From Bacteroides sp. (lineage in GTDB: Bacteria; Bacteroidota; Bacteroidia; Bacteroidales; Bacteroidaceae), in NCBI GenBank assembly GCA_030151845.1, contig JASLCM010000064.1, positions 1-12,788 on the forward strand: a stretch of 12,788 nt of DNA, in the 5' to 3' direction. The notes under the pieces were generated by a model, which made no database searches, was not told the origin of the DNA, and saw only the letters and a list, made by a program, of their open reading frames with translations. Shown here one piece after another: positions 6,860 to 12,788 of the stretch (position 1 is its first letter; each line of letters starts with the position of its first letter). The position numbers were made by a program, and so were the translations under genes.

Positions 6860-7741
6860 ATGATATATTCAATGACAGGTTTTGGCAAAGCAACAGCCGA
6901 CCTCACAGATAAGATTATCAATATAGAGATTAAATCTTTAAACAGCAAATCTATAGACATATCAGCGCGTATAGCCCCTGTTTATAGAGAGAAAGAGATT
7001 GAAATTAGACAATTGTTAGCGGCAGCTCTTTCAAGAGGTAAAATTGACTTTAATCTATGGATTGAACACAAGCAGGCAGCTACTACTGTTCCTCCAATAA
7101 ATGAAGAGGTTATAGAGACTTATTATCATCAAATAAAAAAGATAGCAACTTCAAAAGGTATACCTACACCTTCTGATTGGTTCTCTACTCTCCTAAAAAT
7201 GCCCGAGGTATTTACTAAAAACGAAACTTTTAAACTTGATGAAGATGAGTGGCTAATCGTTCAAGATACAATCAAACAAGCCATAGATCATCTACTTGAA
7301 TTTAGAAAACAAGAAGGAGAAGGATTAACAGATCAGTTTAACAATAACATTAATAAGATCGAGGAGCTGCTTCAACTCATCCCTCCTTTTGAGGAAGAGA
7401 GAGTCAGAAAAATACGGGAAAGACTGACTGAAGCCCTAGAAGACAACTCATTAATAATTGAGTATGACCAAGGAAGATTAGAGCAAGAACTAATCTATTA
7501 CATAGAGAAGTTGGATGTAACTGAGGAAAAACAGCGCTTATTGCATCATCTTAACTACTTTAAGTCAACAATGAATGCTCCAACTTCTCAAGGGAAAAAG
7601 CTAGGCTTTATATCCCAGGAGATTGGACGTGAAATAAACACGCTTGGAAGCAAATCAAACGATGCAGATATGCAACGTATTGTTGTCCAAATGAAAGATG
7701 AATTAGAACAGATAAAAGAACAAACTTTCAACGTACTATAA
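6860..7741 (+). CDS. yicC: YicC/YloC-family endoribonuclease
   Basis: Member of the YicC family, recently shown in E. coli and Bacillus to be a metal-dependent endoribonuclease involved in RNA turnover. The 293 residues begin with the family's diagnostic MIYSMTGFGKA. The N-terminal YicC domain covers about 1-155 (EIKSLNSKSIDISAR at 23-37). The C-terminal DUF1732 domain covers about 205-293, with GRLEQELIYYIEKLDVTEE (205-223), GKKLGFISQEIGREINTLGSK (245-265) and the usual ending KDELEQIKEQTFNV. The conserved acidic and His residues in this block (E208, E210, H229/H230, E254, E258) are intact. The stop is two bases before gmk, so the two are co-translated. A yicC-gmk neighbourhood recurs across bacterial phyla. 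The substrate RNAs in this organism are not known. Confidence 0.93.
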   Translation: MIYSMTGFGKATADLTDKIINIEIKSLNSKSIDISARIAPVYREKEIEIRQLLAAALSRGKIDFNLWIEHKQAATTVPPINEEVIETYYHQIKKIATSKGIPTPSDWFSTLLKMPEVFTKNETFKLDEDEWLIVQDTIKQAIDHLLEFRKQEGEGLTDQFNNNINKIEELLQLIPPFEEERVRKIRERLTEALEDNSLIIEYDQGRLEQELIYYIEKLDVTEEKQRLLHHLNYFKSTMNAPTSQGKKLGFISQEIGREINTLGSKSNDADMQRIVVQMKDELEQIKEQTFNVL

Positions 7742-7743
7742 CT

Positions 7744-8319
7744 ATGAGTGGAAAACTTATTATTATCTCTGCCCCATCGGGCTCTGGAAAATCAACAATA
7801 ATAAATCATCTACTTCAACAGGACTTAAACTTAAGTTTCTCTATATCTGCTACAAGCAGACCTCCAAGAGGAGAAGAAAAAGATGGAGTAGAATACTTTT
7901 TCTTAACCCCGCAAGAATTTAAAAACAGAATAGAAAAAGGTGACTTTCTTGAATATGAAGAAGTCTATAAGGATCGTTTCTATGGAACGCTTCGTGAACA
8001 AGTAGAAAAACAGCTCCAAGAAGGAGTCAATGTAGTGCTTGATGTAGATGTTGTTGGCGGATGTAACATTAAAAAAATATACACAAATCAAGCGCTCTCT
8101 ATTTTCATAAAGCCACCATCTATAGAAGCACTTAAAAAAAGATTAGAAAAAAGAGGTACAGACTCAAAGGAAGTCATTCTAGATAGAATAAACAAAGCCG
8201 AACATGAACTCTCTTTTGCAAAGCACTACGACACCATACTCATCAATGATGATTTAGAGAAAGCACAAAAAGAGGCTTATGAACTAGTACGCAACTTTTT
8301 AAATAAAACTAATTCATGA
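7744..8319 (+). CDS. gmk: Guanylate kinase
   Basis: Cytosolic enzyme that phosphorylates GMP to GDP with ATP, essential for GTP, dGTP and (p)ppGpp precursor supply. The 191 residues are of normal length. The P-loop is APSGSGKST at 10-18. GMP-contacting residues lie in SATSRPPRGEEKDGVEY (35-51) and in FLEYEEVYKDRFYGT (68-82). VVLDVDVVGG at 97-106 matches the Walker B-like strand, and the lid region RLEKRGTDSKEVILDRINKAEHE (133-155) is intact. The ATG is two bases after the yicC stop and the TGA overlaps the nadD ATG by four bases. There is no sign of truncation. The assignment is secure over other NMP kinases because of the SxTSRxPR motif. Confidence 0.97.
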   Translation: MSGKLIIISAPSGSGKSTIINHLLQQDLNLSFSISATSRPPRGEEKDGVEYFFLTPQEFKNRIEKGDFLEYEEVYKDRFYGTLREQVEKQLQEGVNVVLDVDVVGGCNIKKIYTNQALSIFIKPPSIEALKKRLEKRGTDSKEVILDRINKAEHELSFAKHYDTILINDDLEKAQKEAYELVRNFLNKTNS

Positions 8320-8897
8320 ACCAGAGAAAAAGAGTTGGTATCCTAGGTGGCTCTTTTAACCCTATTCATATTGGGCATTTAGCATTAGCTAATTATATTG
8401 CTCAATATGAAAACATAGATGAAGTATGGTTTATGGTAACCCCTCAAAATCCTCTCAAAGATAATAATGAACTACTCCCACAGGAAGAGAGACTTGAGCT
8501 TGTAAAGATTTCCACTCAAGAAGTTCCTTTTTTTAAAGCTTCAGATTTTGAATTCAACCTTCCAAAACCTTCCTATACAGCAAATACACTCATTGCTCTT
8601 AAACAAGAGTATCCTAAATATGACTTTAGTTTAATTATAGGCTCGGATAATTGGGAGATCTTTCCAAAATGGAAATCGGCCAACTTCATTCTCCAAAATT
8701 TCCCTATTCTAATCTATCCACGAATAGGCTACCCAATACCTACCTCTCTTCCAAAAAGTGTACAGGCAATTCATGCACCTATCATAGAGATTAGCTCTAC
8801 AGCAATACGTAAGGCTTTCAAAAGAAAAAAATTGCTTCCATACTATATGCACCATAAAGCCTATCAACTCATTTTAAAAAACGGTTGGTATCAATAA
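8316..8897 (+). CDS. nadD: Nicotinate-nucleotide adenylyltransferase
   Basis: Cytosolic enzyme that joins nicotinate mononucleotide and ATP to give deamido-NAD, a step shared by de novo and salvage NAD synthesis. The 193 residues include the nucleotidyltransferase signature GGSFNPIHIGH (11-21, with H18 and H21 of HxGH), LIIGSDNWEIFPKWK (106-120) and the second signature ISSTAIR (159-165). PQNPLK (43-48) and PSYTANTL (85-92) fit the NadD substrate pocket. The start overlaps the gmk stop in an ATGA, which implies translational coupling. The 3' end overlaps the convergent phosphoesterase gene by seven bases. Pantetheine-phosphate adenylyltransferase (CoaD) has the same fold but is shorter and lacks this pattern. 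Confidence 0.95.
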   Translation: MNQRKRVGILGGSFNPIHIGHLALANYIAQYENIDEVWFMVTPQNPLKDNNELLPQEERLELVKISTQEVPFFKASDFEFNLPKPSYTANTLIALKQEYPKYDFSLIIGSDNWEIFPKWKSANFILQNFPILIYPRIGYPIPTSLPKSVQAIHAPIIEISSTAIRKAFKRKKLLPYYMHHKAYQLILKNGWYQ

Positions 8898-9802
8898 GGC
8901 TTCTTTGATCTATAAAGCGTAATTATCGTCATCTCACTAGGTACCCCCCACCTTAAATTTAACGTTGAAGTCCCCACCCCATTAGTTATTATCACAGGAA
9001 CACCGCTCGTTGTATATTTCAAACCACTTATAAACCGTTCACCATACTTAGAGGGAATAACAGGACTCTTACCAAATATTTTGACTTGTCCTCCATGGGT
9101 ATGTCCAGCCAACACTAAATCTGTAGCTGTAATAGATACATCTTCAGCATAATCAGGGGTATGCGTAAGCAATAGAACAAACTGATTATCCTGTAGCCCC
9201 ATTGTTGGAGAGACTCCATTTTTTTGAAGATCGAAAGGGTTTTTTACACCAGCAATAAATAAAGAATCCTTCTGAGCAACGATAGAGGCAACCCTGTGTT
9301 CTAAAATCTGAATATCATTTTTCTTGAACTCACCTCTCAACTCTTCAGTACATCTTTCATAATCATTGTTTCCTAAAACAGCATATTTTCCTAAGCTACT
9401 GGCTATTTCACCTAAAGAGCCTGCCATATGAGTAATATGCTCACACCCCTCATAAAAATCCCCTCCCAATAAGAGTAACTGAGGATTCTCCTCATTAACA
9501 CTCCTTATCAAACGAGAGAGACCTCTTCTCTTCAAAGAACTCTTGTAATGGAGGTCTGATAAGAAGGCTATCTTCACCCCATCAAAAGATAAGGGTACAT
9601 CAGGATGAACTATCTCATAATAACGAATGAGCTTTACCCCTTTTTTAGATCGATTCACTCTTTTCTTTGTTTCTGTGATATGTATAGTCGATCCATCCTC
9701 CCTAGGGTGTTGAAAACTATAAGAGGTGTATAGCTTTGTTGCACAAGATGATTGTCCAACAACAAGTAAGCCTCCCAAAATATATGGTAAATATTTTTTC
9801 AT
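8891..9802 (-). CDS. YkuE-like calcineurin-type metallophosphoesterase, exported or lipid-anchored
   Basis: Predicted dinuclear-metal phosphoesterase. The 303 residues open with a hydrophobic export signal (KKYLPYILGGLLVV, 2-15) followed by QSSC at 17-20. Cys20 could be lipidated, but Gln at -3 makes a poor lipobox. The metallophosphatase motifs appear in order: DLH (83-85), GGDF (113-116), GNND (144-147), H214 in THTPD and GHTHGGQ (233-239). The ending GVGTSTLNLRWGVPSEMTIITL (275-296) is typical of the YkuE/YaeI/LpxG group. The usual GNHD is GNND here, so the His that stabilises the leaving group or transition state is replaced by Asn. Relatives act on membrane phospholipids or UDP-diacylglucosamine. 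The substrate here cannot be assigned. It is convergent with nadD and divergent from menA. Confidence 0.85.
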   Translation of the reverse strand: MKKYLPYILGGLLVVGQSSCATKLYTSYSFQHPREDGSTIHITETKKRVNRSKKGVKLIRYYEIVHPDVPLSFDGVKIAFLSDLHYKSSLKRRGLSRLIRSVNEENPQLLLLGGDFYEGCEHITHMAGSLGEIASSLGKYAVLGNNDYERCTEELRGEFKKNDIQILEHRVASIVAQKDSLFIAGVKNPFDLQKNGVSPTMGLQDNQFVLLLTHTPDYAEDVSITATDLVLAGHTHGGQVKIFGKSPVIPSKYGERFISGLKYTTSGVPVIITNGVGTSTLNLRWGVPSEMTIITLYRSKKPY

Positions 9803-9819
9803 ATCTTTTGATAAAGATA
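9802..9819 (-). promoter_or_regulatory. Weak promoter-like box and inverted repeat before the phosphoesterase gene
   Basis: On the minus strand, TATCTTTA at 9819-9812 matches seven of eight positions of TAnnTTTG. It would put transcription start only a few bases before the ATG. The same bases form half of an inverted repeat, TATCTTT (9802-9808) and AAAGATA (9813-9819), with a 4-nt spacer. No -33 TTTG is visible. Confidence 0.25.
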
Positions 9820-9869
9820 GTTATTCCAAGATTAACTCATGAAATAAATTTCAACAATAACAGTTTTTG

Positions 9870-9877
9870 TATATTTG
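9870..9877 (+). promoter_or_regulatory. Candidate -7 box of the menA promoter
   Basis: TATATTTG is an exact TAnnTTTG match. It predicts transcription start near 9883 and an 11-nt leader to the GTG at 9894. It lies between the arms of an inverted repeat, ACAGTTTT (9860-9867) and AAAACTGT (9888-9895). The upstream -33 region has only TTTC (9849-9852). Confidence 0.5.
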
Positions 9878-9893
9878 TATAAAATTTAAAACT

Positions 9894-10796
9894 GTGAATA
9901 AGAATATAGTACTTCCCAATTCCATTCAAGCATGGGTATTGGCAGCCAGACCTAAAACCTTAGCTGGAGCAGCAACACCTGTTCTTATAGGTAGTGCACT
10001 TGCTTTCATGGAGAATCAATACAAGCTTCTTCCTAGCTTAATCTGTTTACTCTTTGCCCTATTAATGCAGGTAGCAGCTAATTTTATCAATGACCTGTTC
10101 GACCATCTCAAAGGGAGTGATAGGGAAGATCGGCTTGGCCCCAAAAGAGCTTGTGCTGAGGGTTGGATTACCCCTCAACAAATGAAAAAAGGAATTCTAA
10201 TAACACTCCTTATTGCTTGTTTACTGGGTTTATCATTAATTTACTGGGGAGGATGGTGGCTAATCAGTATCGGTATACTCTGTGTAGCATTTGCTTTTCT
10301 ATATACTGCAGGGCCATATCCACTGGCCTACCATGGATGGGGCGATTTATTAGTTTTACTCTTCTTTGGATTTGTACCCGTCGGTGGTACATTTTATATT
10401 CAAACCAATAGCTGGAATTACAAAGTTACACTAGCCTCTATTATTTGTGGGTTAATAGTGAATACTCTATTGGTTGTAAATAACTATAGAGACTATGAGC
10501 AAGACAAAAGAAGTGGGAAAAAGACACTTATCGTTAGGTTTGGAAAAAGATTTGGAGAGCGACTTTACCTCATTCTTGGATTAGCTGCAGCATGGCTCTC
10601 TTTGGGTTTCATCATTGATGGGCACCTCTTTGCAGCCTTACTTCCACAACTTTATATTTTTCCACATATGCAAACTTGGAGAAAGCTAGTTAAAATAGAG
10701 CAAGGGAGTGAATTAAACCAACTATTGGGAGAATCATCTCAAAATATGCTGTTAATGGCAATTTTACTCTCTCTTGGTATGATGCTAAGCTACTAA
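9894..10796 (+). CDS. menA: 1,4-dihydroxy-2-naphthoate polyprenyltransferase MenA
   Basis: Integral-membrane prenyltransferase that attaches the polyprenyl chain to 1,4-dihydroxy-2-naphthoate, giving demethylmenaquinone. From the GTG start it has 300 residues. The UbiA signatures are clear: NDLFDHLKGSDREDRLGP (66-83, first Asp-rich motif) and NNYRDYEQDKRSGKKTL (196-212, second Asp-rich motif). The N-terminal WVLAARPKTLAGAATPVLIG (14-33) is diagnostic for MenA over UbiA or heme O synthase. About eight hydrophobic segments fill the rest. The frame is open back to a TTG at 9867, but a perfect -7 box lies at 9870-9877, so a start there would precede transcription. GTG 9894 is the better choice, with no in-frame ATG until codon 40. 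The stop overlaps convergent yfcE by four bases. Confidence 0.93.
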   Translation: MNKNIVLPNSIQAWVLAARPKTLAGAATPVLIGSALAFMENQYKLLPSLICLLFALLMQVAANFINDLFDHLKGSDREDRLGPKRACAEGWITPQQMKKGILITLLIACLLGLSLIYWGGWWLISIGILCVAFAFLYTAGPYPLAYHGWGDLLVLLFFGFVPVGGTFYIQTNSWNYKVTLASIICGLIVNTLLVVNNYRDYEQDKRSGKKTLIVRFGKRFGERLYLILGLAAAWLSLGFIIDGHLFAALLPQLYIFPHMQTWRKLVKIEQGSELNQLLGESSQNMLLMAILLSLGMMLSY

Positions 10797-11290
10797 ACTC
10801 TTTCTCCCAGCTCAATAACCTCTAAATCTTTAAAGGAACCCCGATCAATAACAAAACGCATTAAAGTTCGTACAGAGTGAAAACCACTATTACCAGCTGC
10901 ACCTGGGTTTAAATGAAGCAGGTTTAGTGTTTTATCATATTTCACCTTGAGAATATGAGAGTGTCCACTAATAAACAGACTCGGAGGATTAACAAATAAT
11001 TTCTCCCGAATAGAACGATCATAGTTTCCTGGATATCCACCGATATGTTTTATCAGAACATCGGCTCCTTCAATTGAGAATCGGTTAATCTGAGGAAATA
11101 GGCACCGAATATCTTGTCCATCAATGTTCCCATAAACGCCCCTAACCTTTACATACTCACTTAACCGCTCTATTATCTCAAGAGAGCCAATATCTCCAGC
11201 ATGCCATACTTCATCACATGTTGAAAAGTATTTTAGATAGCGCTCATCCCAATACCCATGAGTGTCTGAAAGCAAACCTATTTTAACCAT
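10793..11290 (-). CDS. YfcE/MJ0936-family metallophosphodiesterase
   Basis: Small cytosolic dinuclear-metal phosphodiesterase, with no signal peptide. From the ATG at 11290 it has 165 residues. The motifs in order are SDTHG (8-12), HAGDIG (30-35), YGNIDG (54-59), KH at 81-82, GHSH (109-112) and LNPGAAGN (127-134). They match the YfcE/MJ0936 group, where GN[CI]D replaces GNHD. Characterised members hydrolyse artificial phosphodiesters or cyclic nucleotides, but their natural substrates are mostly unknown. The frame also has an upstream TTG at 11296, adding two residues. ATG 11290 is preferred because it gives the standard MVKIGLLSDTHG start and suits a promoter box at 11312-11319. The gene is divergent from ppk1 and its start codon lies in a 26-bp palindrome. 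Confidence 0.9.
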   Translation of the reverse strand: MVKIGLLSDTHGYWDERYLKYFSTCDEVWHAGDIGSLEIIERLSEYVKVRGVYGNIDGQDIRCLFPQINRFSIEGADVLIKHIGGYPGNYDRSIREKLFVNPPSLFISGHSHILKVKYDKTLNLLHLNPGAAGNSGFHSVRTLMRFVIDRGSFKDLEVIELGERV

Positions 11291-11310
11291 AGACAAATTT
11301 GTTTATGGTT
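11285..11310. promoter_or_regulatory. 26-bp near-perfect palindrome over the yfcE start and ppk1 -33 box
   Basis: The arms AACCATAGACAAA (11285-11297) and TTTGTTTATGGTT (11298-11310) are reverse complements at 12 of 13 positions; the only mismatch pairs 11292 with 11303. It covers the yfcE ATG (11290-11288), the predicted yfcE transcription start (about 11305) and the ppk1 -33 TTTG (11298-11301). It could be an operator controlling both genes, or a leader hairpin that hides the yfcE start codon. Confidence 0.5.
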
Positions 11311-11328
11311 GCAAAGGTAGTATATTTG
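11298..11328 (+). promoter_or_regulatory. ppk1 promoter, full -33/-7 consensus
   Basis: TTTG at 11298-11301 is followed, after exactly 19 bp, by TATATTTG at 11321-11328. Both boxes and their spacing fit the Bacteroidota promoter consensus TTTG-N19-TAnnTTTG. Predicted transcription start is near 11334, leaving a leader of about 9 nt before the ppk1 ATG. This is the strongest promoter match in the window. Confidence 0.7.
11312..11319 (-). promoter_or_regulatory. Candidate -7 box of the yfcE promoter
   Basis: The minus strand reads TACCTTTG, an exact TAnnTTTG match, 21 bp before the ATG at 11290. Predicted start is near 11305. The -33 region is T-rich without a clear TTTG. A single base (11320) separates it from the oppositely oriented ppk1 -7 box, so the two promoters should not be occupied together. 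Confidence 0.55.
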
Positions 11329-11342
11329 AAAAAACCTTACCT

Positions 11343-12788
11343 ATGAAAAAAGCTTATAAATTCTTCAAAAGGGATATTAGCTGGCTCTCATTTAATTACC
11401 GTGTGTTACTTGAAGCAAAGGACACCTCTCTGCCCCTTTATGAACGAATTAATTTTATTTCAATCTACTCTTCGAACCTAGAAGAGTTCTATAAAGTGAG
11501 GGTTGCTGAACACAAGGCTATCGCCAGTGGAACGATGCAGAAGAAGGATAAAGAGGTTGAGTCTGCCATTCAATTGGTCAAAGAGATTAACCGTGAAGTG
11601 AATAGACAACTAGAGGTGCGTATCCAGATTTATGAACAAGAAATCCTACCTGCATTAAAAAAGCAAAATACCATATTTTACCAATCCAGAAATGTAGCAC
11701 CCTGGCACATCCCTTTTATAAATACTTTTTTTAAAGAGGAAATATTCCCCTACTTACAGCCTGTCCCAGTTATCAAAAACCAAGTAAAGTCCTTTCTAAG
11801 AGATGAAAGGCTATACCTTGCCGTCAGACTCTATTCCAAAAACAGAGAAGACCACTCTCCCTATTATTATGTAATAAAACTACCTCATAGTAAGGTCCCT
11901 CGCTTTATAGAGCTTCCCACCTACAATGGATTCTATTACATCATGTATATTGAAGATATTGTTAAAGCAAATCTGTCGGAGATATTTCCAGGATTTACTA
12001 TTGAGTCAAGCTACTGCATTAAAATATCAAGAGATGCAGATATCTACCTCAACGAAGAGAGTAAGAAGATTAATATTGTAGAAGCAATAAAGAAAGAGGT
12101 TAAAAAAAGAAAAATTGGAGATGTATGTCGGTTTGTATATGATAAACAAATGCCCAATGACTTTCTTGACTTTCTGATCCAGTCCTTTGATATAAACAGA
12201 GATGAACTAGTTGCTGGAGATAAACACATCAATTTAGAAGACTTAAAAAATCTTCCTAATCCTAGTGGGTTAGGCATGCCTAATCATAAACCCAAACCCA
12301 TGTTTCTGCATCTTCCCAATCAAGAATCCTCAATTTTAAATTACGTTTTTCAAAAAGATCTATTAATTCATTACCCCTATTTTTCATTTGATCATTTTAT
12401 TAAATTCTTATACGAAGCAGTAAACAGTAAAGAAATCAAAGAGATTATGCTTACTCAATATCGAGTAGCAGAGAACTCTGCGGTTGTTAATGCACTTATT
12501 GCAGCAGCAAAGAACGGGAAAAAAGTAACCGTTTTTGTTGAGATAAAAGCAAGGTTTGACGAAGAACACAACCTCACAACAGCCTCCATGATGGAAGAAG
12601 CTGGCATCACCATACTTTATAGTTTAAGAAAACTAAAAGTACATGCAAAAGTTGCTCTTTTTCTCAAAGAGCCTCATCAAGTCGATTTTCCCAAAGGGGT
12701 TGCATATATTAGTACTGGTAACTTTAACGAAAAAACTGCAACTATCTACGCAGATACTGCTTTATTCACTGCAGACAACCCTATCGTT
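11343..12788 (+). CDS. ppk1: Polyphosphate kinase 1, 5' part (runs off the window)
   Basis: Enzyme that reversibly transfers the ATP gamma-phosphate to inorganic polyphosphate. I translated it directly: an uninterrupted frame of 482 codons reaches the last base, against about 690-700 residues for a whole PPK1, so roughly 200 C-terminal residues lie outside. The N domain starts DISWLSFNYRVL (11-22; the Asn is the adenine-contacting position) and continues with SSNLEEFYKVRVAEH. The middle domain has the YPYFSFDHFIKFL stretch. The first phospholipase D-like C domain includes QYRVAENSAVVNALI with R374, VFVEIKARFDEEHN, and LKVHAKVALF with H434. R374 and H434 are equivalent to the metal-binding Arg375 and phosphorylated His435 of E. 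coli. STGNFNEKTATIYAD follows as expected. Its divergent partner is yfcE. Confidence 0.93.
   Translation, partial: MKKAYKFFKRDISWLSFNYRVLLEAKDTSLPLYERINFISIYSSNLEEFYKVRVAEHKAIASGTMQKKDKEVESAIQLVKEINREVNRQLEVRIQIYEQEILPALKKQNTIFYQSRNVAPWHIPFINTFFKEEIFPYLQPVPVIKNQVKSFLRDERLYLAVRLYSKNREDHSPYYYVIKLPHSKVPRFIELPTYNGFYYIMYIEDIVKANLSEIFPGFTIESSYCIKISRDADIYLNEESKKINIVEAIKKEVKKRKIGDVCRFVYDKQMPNDFLDFLIQSFDINRDELVAGDKHINLEDLKNLPNPSGLGMPNHKPKPMFLHLPNQESSILNYVFQKDLLIHYPYFSFDHFIKFLYEAVNSKEIKEIMLTQYRVAENSAVVNALIAAAKNGKKVTVFVEIKARFDEEHNLTTASMMEEAGITILYSLRKLKVHAKVALFLKEPHQVDFPKGVAYISTGNFNEKTATIYADTALFTADNPIV

Noticed and set aside
7903..8091. 62-codon minus-strand open frame
   Set aside because: Inside gmk on the opposite strand. 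The F/I/Y-rich translation reflects the AT-rich complement, not a membrane protein.
8892..8911. Hairpin ATCAA/TTGAT as a nadD terminator
   Set aside because: The stem is only about five weak pairs with a long loop and no following T-run.
10163..10411. 82-codon plus-strand open frame in another frame of menA
   Set aside because: Fully nested in menA, between its two Asp-rich motifs; a shadow frame.
11294..11296. TTG as the yfcE start
   Set aside because: It adds only two residues before ATG 11290, which gives the family-standard N-terminus. It cannot be excluded outright.
12044..12277. 77-codon minus-strand open frame
   Set aside because: Antisense to ppk1, whose frame is open and motif-rich throughout.
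1..12788. Mobile elements, CRISPR, tRNA/rRNA or a defence island
   Set aside because: No transposase, integrase, spaced direct repeats, cloverleaf or toxin-like gene was found. Every long frame belongs to a housekeeping or conserved family.

Overview
This is an AT-rich window with the gene order and promoter style of a Bacteroidota chromosome, most likely order Bacteroidales (Porphyromonas/Dysgonomonas-like; the genus is not resolvable by eye). The evidence is a DUF4290 gene beside murA, rimM next to murA instead of in an rpsP-trmD operon, starts without Shine-Dalgarno sequences, and repeated TAnnTTTG -7 boxes, the element read by the Bacteroidota primary sigma factor. All genes look intact and vertically inherited. 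I see no transposase, phage gene, CRISPR array, tRNA or rRNA, and no gap above about 100 bp.

Left part, minus strand (6781 down to 97): tsaB, DUF4290, murA, rimM, M23 peptidase, dxr, rseP. The genes are closely packed, with gaps of 18, 39, -4, 70, 1 and 15 bp. This reads as an envelope, isoprenoid and translation cluster: tRNA t6A modification, the first committed step of peptidoglycan synthesis, 30S maturation, a membrane-anchored peptidase, the MEP pathway step feeding undecaprenyl and menaquinone side chains, and a site-2 protease. The only sizeable gap, before the M23 gene, carries a second candidate promoter. Past rseP, at the window edge, is a perfect 58-bp palindrome, probably a terminator. 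MurA has Asp in place of the fosfomycin-reactive Cys.

Middle, plus strand (6860 to 8897): yicC, gmk, nadD, a tight set (gap 2 bp, then a 4-bp overlap) for RNA turnover, GMP phosphorylation and NAD synthesis. It is divergent from tsaB across a 78-bp two-promoter region.

Right part: a YkuE-like metallophosphoesterase (minus), menA (plus, best start a GTG), a YfcE/MJ0936-like phosphodiesterase (minus), and the first 482 codons of ppk1 (plus), which runs off the window. Both convergent pairs (nadD/phosphoesterase and menA/yfcE) overlap at their stop codons. The yfcE/ppk1 divergent region has two -7 boxes one base apart and a 26-bp near-perfect palindrome that covers the yfcE start codon and the ppk1 -33 box.

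I did not find a convincing undescribed system. The best leads are small: the terminal palindrome, the yfcE/ppk1 control region, inverted repeats at several other promoters, the MurA Cys-to-Asp change and the uncharacterised DUF4290 protein with its basic tail.
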